This document shows positions 56,833 to 64,000 of a stretch of DNA of 64,000 nt, piece after piece (position 1 is the stretch's first letter; each line of letters begins with the position of its first letter). This DNA comes from Tanytarsus gracilentus (taxonomy: Eukaryota > Arthropoda > Insecta > Diptera > Chironomidae). The stretch is from the NCBI GenBank assembly GCA_038502055.1, contig JAXRKN010000038.1:1674001-1738000 (forward strand), written 5' to 3'. The notes below the pieces were generated by a model. It was not told the DNA's origin and did not search any database. It worked only from the letters and a program-made list of their open reading frames with translations. Both the position numbers and the translations under genes were made by a program.

Positions 56833-57144
56833 TTAATCACATGGGCTTTCGTCTGGACACGGACATGGTTTTTTCTTTTCAGGGCACGGCGGTGGACAAG
56901 GTGGCGGGCAGGGTGGTGGACATCTTGGATCATGACCGGATGACTTCAAATGGAATGTCGTGCAGTCTGATTTCAGCTCAAAATTCTTCAATTTGCAAAT
57001 GTCTTGAAAAGGCGGCACCAATTCCTTGTGATGCTTGCACGGTGGCTCCGGTTTATATTCGTCCGGACAGCTGTACGCTCTTGATTGAATGATGCGCGAA
57101 ATTGGTCTGAAGGAACTGCTTAATTTTGAGGTTGAACGCAACAT
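56833..57144 (-). CDS. Small Pro/Cys-rich protein, predicted mitochondrial
   Basis: A 103-aa single-exon ORF of unrecognised family. The first 25 residues (MLRSTSKLSSSFRPISRIIQ onward) are rich in Arg and Ser with no acidic residue and end RAYS, a typical mitochondrial presequence with an R-2-type cleavage context. The middle has the segment DICKLKNFELKSDCTTFHLK, shared in weaker form with the divergent neighbour at 57292. The C-terminus is a repeated CPPPCPPPC array followed by KKKPCPCP. A minus-strand AATAAA (56815-56810) lies about 18 nt past the stop and an initiator-like TCAGTT (57230-57225) about 80 nt before the start, supporting a real compact gene. Pro/Cys-repeat proteins in Diptera are often male-germline products, but that role is only a guess here. 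Confidence 0.65.
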   Translation of the reverse strand: MLRSTSKLSSSFRPISRIIQSRAYSCPDEYKPEPPCKHHKELVPPFQDICKLKNFELKSDCTTFHLKSSGHDPRCPPPCPPPCPPPCPEKKKPCPCPDESPCD

Positions 57145-57237
57145 TTTTAAACAAACTTTTAATTTTGCGATCCGAACTCTTTGACGATCGAGAGAAAAAT
57201 GAAGAAAATTTTCAAGTCAGAGCAAACTGAGATGAAA

Positions 57238-57291
57238 TTTTTTCTACTTGATGAAAAAATGTTTTGATTTTTTCAATTCAAGTAGAAAAAA
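57238..57291. repeat. 14-bp perfect inverted repeat next to a start codon
   Basis: The left arm TTTTTTCTACTTGA (57238-57251) and right arm TCAAGTAGAAAAAA (57278-57291) are exact reverse complements separated by 26 bp. The right arm abuts the ATG of the plus-strand gene at 57292. It lies in the 147-bp space between the two divergent small genes. Confidence 0.7.
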
Positions 57292-57561
57292 ATGTTTCGA
57301 GTTGTTAAAATTTTTGTTAAAAATCCTCGAATTTATTTCGTTCCGGTCCGCAATTCGTTTGCAATAGCAAAAGCTTCATCGAATCGTCATAGCCGCAAGC
57401 GAAAGTCGTCAACAAAAGTCAACACAGATAAATCGAGCAGCTTTAAAAAGTGGATTTTAAAAGAATTGATGGCAACAATACCCGATGACCTTTCAAAGTT
57501 TAAATCATTTGAGCTGAAATTTGAAACGAAAAGTGTGTACATAAAATCAGAATCTTTTTAA
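57292..57561 (+). CDS. Small basic protein, paralogue-like to the divergent neighbour
   Basis: An 89-aa single-exon ORF of unrecognised family. The N-terminus (MFRVVKIFVKNPRIYFVPVR) is basic and amphipathic with no acidic residue, consistent with a mitochondrial presequence. A Lys/Arg/Ser-rich stretch follows. The C-terminal segment DDLSKFKSFELKFETKSVYI lines up with DICKLKNFELKSDCTTFHLK of the minus-strand neighbour (about 9 of 22 identical over the extended match), which suggests an old inverted duplication. It lacks the CPPPC tail. No AATAAA follows closely, and its stop is about 100 bp from the convergent TEP stop, so the 3' UTRs may overlap. Confidence 0.5.
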   Translation: MFRVVKIFVKNPRIYFVPVRNSFAIAKASSNRHSRKRKSSTKVNTDKSSSFKKWILKELMATIPDDLSKFKSFELKFETKSVYIKSESF

Positions 57562-57577
57562 GAGTGAAACCTCTCTT

Positions 57578-57583
57578 TTTATT
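57578..57583 (-). terminator. Poly(A) signal of the TEP gene
   Basis: AATAAA on the minus strand, about 80 nt past the TEP stop codon at 57664-57666. Confidence 0.55.
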
Positions 57584-57663
57584 TTTAATTTCCAGCCATT
57601 GGCTTCATCATCTCAGTCTACAAAATATTTTAATAATTTTGAGAGTGAGGAATATTTTCAAAT

Positions 57664-60600
57664 TTAATACCAGCATGATCCACCTAAATCGGGAGCTGGA
57701 TACTTAGCTGATCCCTCCTTTGAGGTGTCGTAATAATCATTAACGATTATGGTGCCACCTTTGAGTTCGGTGACAGTTTGAGCTCTGTAAGCATTGACGT
57801 CAACACAAGATGGTTTATTACGAATTGTGTTGAAGTAGAAAACAACTTTAGAACCCGAGTTCAAAGTTTCAACTTTCGTAACGTCAGGGTTGTTTGGTCC
57901 GCCCCACCATTCTTGATATTGGAAGCCAGAAGGTAATGCAACAGTAATAATGGCCATGTTAGAATTTCCTTTTGGAATGTGGCTTGCACAAACTCTCAAT
58001 CCAATTGACCATTTACATTGTCGATAAAATTCATGAGTGATGTCAAAGACAGGAACAACAAATGATGGATCTTGATAGTAATTGCATGTCAATGAGACAA
58101 TTGCCAATCCAGTACTTGACGGACTTGGTTTAACATTCAAAATTGAGAGAGTATTATCGAGTTCAAATTGTTGCAAAGTCATTGCATTTGTCGAATCAAC
58201 TCGAGCGTTGAAAGGATCCCCAACATCGGGTGTAAGAGTTAAGTCAACGACTGCACCGAATGAGAAGCTTGTTGAGAATTCAGCCAAAGAGAGAAGTGCC
58301 ATGACTGTGTCTTGTGATGAACTATAACCTCCCAAATTGTTTGCTTGACCAGCCAAATATTTAGCGACCTTAATTCCATTCGCCGTATCTCCAATTTTAA
58401 CTAAATTAATTAAACCATGTGATGAAGTTTCAATATCGAGTGAGAGTGAAGAATACCAGAAATTTGGTGGATTGAGAGTTTTTGCCCAAAAGATTTCAGT
58501 TGCAGATTCAGTTCTCAAAGCATAAAATGAATTAAATGCGTTTGTTCCTTCTGCATCTTCAGCAATTAACAATGCGTGAGCTATAATTGCAAGTTCATAA
58601 ACGTCAGTTGTGGTTGGTAGGACACTCTTAAGGTAAGTGTTTGCGTTATCACGTGCTGTAGTAAATTCAGGATAATTTGGCAACATTCTTGTGAGAGCAA
58701 GAGATATGTAAGCGGTCATTCCCAAGCCATTGCTAGATCCGCCTTGCATGTCAACGTGAATAACTCTTCCCGGTTCTGTAAAAGATCCATTAGCTTGCTG
58801 ATAACCTACGACAAAGTTTATTGCATTTCTTATGACATTGTCATCTACGGTCACAAACTCTCTTGCCATGTCAAAGGCAAAAGCAGTATAAATTGTAAGC
58901 CAAACTGATCCACTCTCATCGTTATTTCCAAATGCTGAAAAACTGCCATCACTTCTAAGATAGCTAAGTTGATTTTGAATGCCAGCGGCTTCGAACTCTT
59001 TGAGTTTGTTGTCAAGTGCCGGTGTAAGTTTACCAGTCGCTTTCAAATATTTGTGAATTGCAATGTCGGGAACAAGGAACAAAAGATTTTGTTCACCACA
59101 TCCGCTTGGCATTTGAATCAAGTTGTCAATATTATTCAATGCTTTTCCAAGAAGATCGCCAATGATGGTTGACAAAATAGTTTTTGTGTCTTCATAAACT
59201 CCATCAGGATAAACGCACTCTAAATTGGTGTCTGCAGGACTATTGCCAACAATCATAACAGATCTAGTGCTGGTTCTTGGAATGCCTTCAGGAATGACTC
59301 TCACAGGTTTTTCAATTCCATCACCGGCCAAAGGACCCTTTGCCACAATTTTAATATTGAAAATTCCCATGAATAAGAATTTGAGTCCAAATTGTACTTT
59401 AAAGTTCGTGTTAGCTACTGCAGCAACAGTTTTCTCATAACCAGTTGCAGTTTCTAGGAGACAATTAAATCTTAATTTGTTAATTCGTTATAATGAATTT
59501 AAAAATCTACCTGTCCATCCATAAGTTGCAAGATCAAGTCCCTCATAACGATCTGTTTTTGTGATTGTGATCACAATGGATTGATTTCGATTGATAGAAT
59601 TAAAGAATGCAATATCCAATACTAAAATTTCATTTCTTTTAACTGAATATGGCGGATCCCAAACCATAAAGAATGGCAACTTGACAGTTATGTTTGAAGG
59701 AATATCTGTCACACCAATACCATATTTTGTGTTCATCGAGACTGAGTAAAATAGATATTTGGTAATTGAGTCTGGAACTTTACAGTTGACCTTGGCACGG
59801 CATGCGTGATTATTTTCCTCCGATGATGATGAGCAAGAATTATCACTAGAAATTAAATTAAAGAAAATTGTAAAGATTTCAAAAGTATTTCTTACTTCTT
59901 TGTGTCAACATCTGTCCAGCAGAATGTTTCGGAAAAGTCTTTGCGAACTTTAACATCCTGTTTTGGATCGGGTCTACGAGATCCTTCTTTTTCATTCGGT
60001 TGAGGCTGTGGTCTTGCTTGTTCATCGTAGAAATATTCGGGAGGCGGTGGTGGAGGAATGTTGGTTAAAATGTTTAGCTTTGCGTTCTATAAAAAGTAAA
60101 TTTAAATAATAACTTAATTTTTTTACATAAACTTACTCTAAAAGGCCATTTGTATGGAGGAGTATAACTATCTTCCCATGGAAGCCACTCACTCCATTCG
60201 TAAGAATTGACTGCATTAAGAACATCATCATATAGAACTTCATTGCCAGACCTATATTGCAAAACTCTTGTGTCAATGGCAGATAATGAAACTGTTGAGT
60301 CGCATCTACTTTCAACGGTGAATGAATAATTTGTGCCTGGTTTGACTTCAACCTCATCGAAATTCAATTTTACCTAAGAAATTTAAGATGGAAAAATTAA
60401 TTTCTCAAAATTTTTTGATCTTACATAATTATTTAATTTGTCTCTAGCATTAATTGTCACTTCATTAACAATAATGTCAGCTCCTTTGAGATAAGCTGCA
60501 ATTACAGTGAATCGTGGGAAGTAACGAATGTCAGGTTTGATCCAAATTTTAACAGAATTGGATTTAGACTTGAAAGAAACTCTTTGTGTATCCAAGAGAA

Positions 60601-62309
60601 CTCCTTTTGATGCGACATAGTAGACAATCCAGTCAACTTTATCGCTGACAATTGCTTTGATTTCAAACCATTTATTGAGTGTAGCACTAAATAAATTCAA
60701 ATTATTAACTGATTATAATTCGATTAATTAATTTTACCTTTCACCATTTCGATAATTTGGGAAGAGTGCAATTGAGCCGGGAGAACCTTGCTGGAAGTAA
60801 GCATAAAGACTGCCTTGATTACTTTCTTTAGCTGATGCTGAAATGCTAAGATAGGTTGTGTCCTTTGGTACTGCAATAGAAGACGAAGCCGATCCTACAC
60901 TATTTAAAGTGAGTTGCAAGTTAGTATTTTGTGGATAAACTGTGATTGTTACAATGGTGCCTGCTGGTGGGAAAGAACCATCTTCTGCAGATACTAAAAC
61001 TGAATATGGATAGGAAGAACCTGGCGTCAAATATGGAGATCCAGTTAATTGAATGTTGTACTTAAAAGGTACAACTTGGAAAGATCCTTCAACTGAAGCT
61101 TTTGAATTCAAAATTGAATCAGTTACGACCAATGTATATTCATAGTACCACCATCCATCGGGAGTTGCATTTAATTCGGATTCAGGTTTAAGTTCAAACG
61201 AAGCTTCTCCATTTGTGATCGTAATTTCTCTAGTTAAAATTTTATCACCCCATCTACTAATTTCGAGCGTGGCATTTCCATCGACTGGATCACCGAATGA
61301 GTACACAGCTGTTATTTGCACAGGCACATCTCCATTTGAGAATGGAGTTTGAGATGGAACAGTAAGTGTGGCTGAAAATGCTGGCAATTTATATTCAGCT
61401 ACCTCGAATGGCTCGTATGCTGACTAAATTAAGAAGAATTTAATTTTGAAACTACAGTTTATTAATTTGTTAACTCACCTCTCTACCGCATATAACTTCA
61501 AAGCTCCAAATACCTTCTGGTGCCTTGTCGCCCAAAACTAATTTATTCTCGTATTTTCCCTTCACAAATTGAGGTTTTTCATATTCCACGATGAGATTTC
61601 CATTCGAGTCCTTGATTGAAACTGAACACTTATCACCTGGACTGACTGCATTAGTGAGTGAATCAATTGCGAAAACTCTAAATTGAACAGTTTGACCGGG
61701 AGAGTAAATTGCTTTTTCGAGTTGAACCAAAAGAGAAGATTCCTTTTGAGCGTAAACCAATGAAACTTTCTCTTCAAATCCTTCACCCTCAACTTTAAGT
61801 GAATAAGATCCTTTTGGAATTTTTGAGCTCTTTTTATAAAAAAAAAACCAAATTAAATTTCTTTAAAATTAATAAAATAATTTTTCCTTACATCAAATGT
61901 TACCCAAGCACTTGTGCTTCCTCTTTTAACGGTAGCATATTTTTTAGCACTAAATGGAACTCCACTTTCGGAAGTTCCGGCTAAAATTATAGTTAGGGAA
62001 ACTTTTCTCGAAGTGCTTCCGAATCTTCTCACTGCCACGTTGAAAGGTAGATTACGACGAATTACACCATTGGTGACTACCACGAAAGGTCTAAACGTGA
62101 TTTTTATTTATTAAAAACTTAATTTACAAAATTGCACGTGGAACTTACTTTTTTGGAAGAATTCTTGGCTTTGGAGGTATTGTTACACCGGTTGGTGGTC
62201 GTGGTGGCCTTTTTGCTTCGATCGGGATCGGTTCTATTACGACATCTTCAATAACGTCTTGTGCCAAGATGGCAAACGGTACGACGACCAACAAAAAAAG
62301 TAACTTCAT
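57664..62309 (-). CDS. Thioester-containing protein (alpha-2-macroglobulin/complement C3 family)
   Basis: Secreted humoral-immunity protein; insect TEPs opsonise microbes through a reactive thioester. Minus-strand exons: 62309-62149, 62090-61892, 61829-61479, 61423-60738, 60686-60425, 60373-60137, 60086-59896, 59845-59511, 59453-57664; 1403 aa, the usual TEP length, all frames consistent. The N-terminus MKLLFLLVVVPFAILAQ is a signal peptide, followed by a Pro-rich linker. Macroglobulin domains follow (for example YSPGQTVQFRVFAID and EVAEYKLPAFSATLTVP). A Pro-rich, charged segment (PPPPPPEYFYDEQARPQPQP) sits in the bait-like region before VRKDFSETFCW. The thioester motif GCGEQ is intact at residues 925-929, followed by the alpha-helical thioester domain. 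The C-terminal receptor-like domain ends YYDTS...GGSCWY. The multi-cysteine tail typical of many insect TEPs appears to be missing, so which TEP subclass it belongs to is open. Confidence 0.93.
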
Positions 62310-62347
62310 TTTAAAAGTAAACTTTATCTCTTGAAGATCACTTTTTT

Positions 62348-62384
62348 ACTGAAGTTATTATCTCTGATCACAGCTATAATATAC
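62348..62384 (-). promoter_or_regulatory. TEP core promoter (TATA + Inr)
   Basis: On the minus strand TATATTATA (62383-62375) precedes an initiator TCAGTA (62352-62347) with A+1 at 62350, a spacing of about 30 bp. This gives a 41-nt 5' UTR. A GATA-type motif (AGATAA) lies between them, as seen in fat-body immune promoters. No clear NF-kappaB site was seen close by. Confidence 0.6.
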
Positions 62385-62390
62385 TCTCTT

Positions 62391-62590
62391 AATTTTTTTA
62401 TTGAACTTTTTAAAACATTTGTTTAAACTTGTTATTCGTCAAAAAATTGCGATCTTTTTAAGAAATTTAATATAAAAACAAAGAAAAAGTGTCAAATTCA
62501 GGTGAACAAATTAATTTAAAAATGTTTGATGGATGAAATATAAAATGATGAAAATTTTAAGAAATGTTTCAAAGAATTAGTCATCTATAA
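62391..62590. repeat. Decayed third copy of the local direct repeat
   Basis: Contains TAAAACATTTGTTTAAACTT followed by similar downstream blocks (TTGCGAT, GATGAAA..TTTAAGAAATGTT, TAGTCAT) in the same order as the two good copies at 62834 and 63426, but much diverged. It overlaps the region immediately upstream of the TEP promoter. Confidence 0.55.
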
Positions 62591-62833
62591 TTTCATTTCA
62601 GACCAATGACAGAGGTTTTAGTTTTTTGATTAATATTTTTCTCAAATCAAAATACAGGAAAAGTTTTTGTTTTTTTAAAACACAAAACGAAATTAATTTT
62701 ATTTTAATGTAGGCAAAAAAAAGTTCACACAAAAGATTGTCCAAAAATAAAAAGTCTAATGAGATTAAGTTTTAAGAGTCCTTACAATTTTGTTGTTAGT
62801 GCATTCTCAAAAAATCAAAATCACTACTAAAAT

Positions 62834-63130
62834 TTATTAAATAGACATTTCTTGAAATGTTTCCAAACAAACTTTTGTAGCTATGCTAGAATTTTATTTT
62901 TCAACACTTTAAAACATTTGTTTAAACTTGTTATTTTTTATAAACATTGCGATGTTTTTTAAAATTTAATTTAAAGACGAAGTTTACCTCTCAATTTCAC
63001 TTGAGCAAATTTATTTATTTTCACTGAAGATTAAAAATAAATGATGAAATTTAAAAGAAATGTTCGAAATAATATAAAAACTAGTCATGTGTTATTTGAA
63101 ATTTTTTACGATCTTCTTATAAAATTTAAT
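62834..63130. repeat. Direct repeat, copy 1
   Basis: About 297 bp nearly identical to 63426-63720, in the same orientation, period about 592 bp. Shared from TTATTAAAT to CTTCTTATAAAATTTAAT with few substitutions and small indels. No ORF inside and no terminal inverted repeats noticed. Confidence 0.9.
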
Positions 63131-63425
63131 CCCACACGTGCGCGCACCTTAAAATGTTTATATCTTTCAAAGTCACTTTAAGATCGAGCAAACACTTGAG
63201 TAAACTTTCTACACAAGATCGAATGATTGAAAACAATTAGTTTGATAATGAAAAATTATTAAAACCAATTTTCTCCCCTCCAGTCTGTTTAATTTTTATT
63301 TTTTATCTTCACCAATCGTTTTTGAGCATTTTCTTCTTAAAATGACATCATTTGAGTTTTTTAAAATATTATAAAGTCCTCATAAAAATTCTCAAATCAA
63401 AATGCCGGAATCAATTCGAAAAAAA

Positions 63426-63720
63426 TTATTAAATGGACATTTCCTTAAAGGTTTCCAAACAAACTTTTGTAGCTATGCTAGAATTTTATTTTTCAACACT
63501 TTAAAACATTTGTTTAAACTTTTTATTATTATGAACATTGCGATGTTTTTTAAAATTTAATTTAAAGACGAAGTTTAACTCTCAATTTCACTTGAGCAAA
63601 TTTATTTATTTTCACTGAAGATTAAAAATAAATGATGAAATTTAAAAGAAATGTTCGAAATAATATAAAAACTAGTCATGTGTTATTTGAAATTTATACG
63701 ATCTTCTTATAAAATTTAAT
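63426..63720. repeat. Direct repeat, copy 2
   Basis: Second high-identity copy of the unit at 62834-63130. The near-identity implies a recent tandem duplication or gene conversion. The sequence between the copies (63131-63425) is only loosely similar to that before copy 1, although TTCTCAAA..ATCAAAAT recurs near 62638, 62802 and 63390. Confidence 0.9.
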
Positions 63721-64000
63721 CAGGAATTTAATTTAAGAACTCTCAATTCACTTCATTAAATTAATTAGTTTTTAAGAATAAAATAAGAAAATTACATTTT
63801 TAAAAATATTTTGTTGTTATTGTTAAAGAAGTGGTCTGTCCTAAACTTTTCTACTAAATGAACTCATTTGTCACATTTTTATTCAACTTTATTTGTTGCA
63901 TTTATAAAAAGCTAAAAATCGTGAGAAAATAATTACAGGCTTCACAAAAAGTTCACGACTCATGAAGTTTTTAAAAGAGAAATATTTAAAAACAAAATAA

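Larger units (their letters stand above)
62385..64000. other. Intergenic DNA upstream of TEP, repeat-bearing
   Basis: AT-rich with no supported ORF. It is dominated by a local direct-repeat family described in separate entries. Confidence 0.6.

Overview
The window looks like nuclear DNA of an insect, most likely a nematoceran (midge- or mosquito-like) dipteran. It is strongly AT-rich, has short GT-AG introns (about 50-110 bp in the compact genes), and all recognisable genes are animal/insect families. The species cannot be named from the sequence alone. All gene models were built by hand by joining ORFs at GT/AG sites and checking reading frame.

Region by region. (1) 1-10.3 kb: no convincing coding sequence. 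It is probably the 5' regulatory/UTR domain of the next gene, with several GC-richer islands holding E-box-like sites, and an exact 18-bp element present in two islands. (2) 10.3-13.5 kb (+): Krueppel homolog 1 (Kr-h1), the juvenile-hormone early-response zinc-finger factor, in seven coding exons with a possible extra N-terminal coding exon behind an Inr+DPE core promoter. (3) 15.9-17.9 kb (-): a KIAA2013/DUF2152 membrane protein, head-to-head (198 bp) with (4) 18.1-20.6 kb (+): TBCK, a pseudokinase-TBC-rhodanese protein. (5) 22.2-54.7 kb (-): two complete tandem paralogues of the Cdk5 activator p35, with identical four-exon architecture. The 15-kb first intron of the downstream copy contains a whole same-strand Polo-like kinase 4 (SAK/PLK4) gene at 33.7-36.1 kb. 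(6) 56.8-57.6 kb: two small divergent genes coding for mitochondrial-looking, distantly related proteins. (7) 57.7-62.3 kb (-): a secreted thioester-containing protein (TEP, alpha-2-macroglobulin family) in nine exons with a TATA+Inr promoter. (8) 62.4-64 kb: AT-rich DNA with a 295-bp near-identical direct repeat and a decayed third copy.

The genes do not form one pathway. Kr-h1 is a hormone-response regulator. The p35 copies activate Cdk5, PLK4 drives centriole duplication, TBCK is a Rab-GAP-like trafficking/mTOR-linked protein, and TEP is humoral immunity. The most unusual architecture is the tandem p35 duplication with PLK4 nested in one copy. The most suggestive regulatory signal is the repeated 18-mer with E-box-like halves upstream of Kr-h1.
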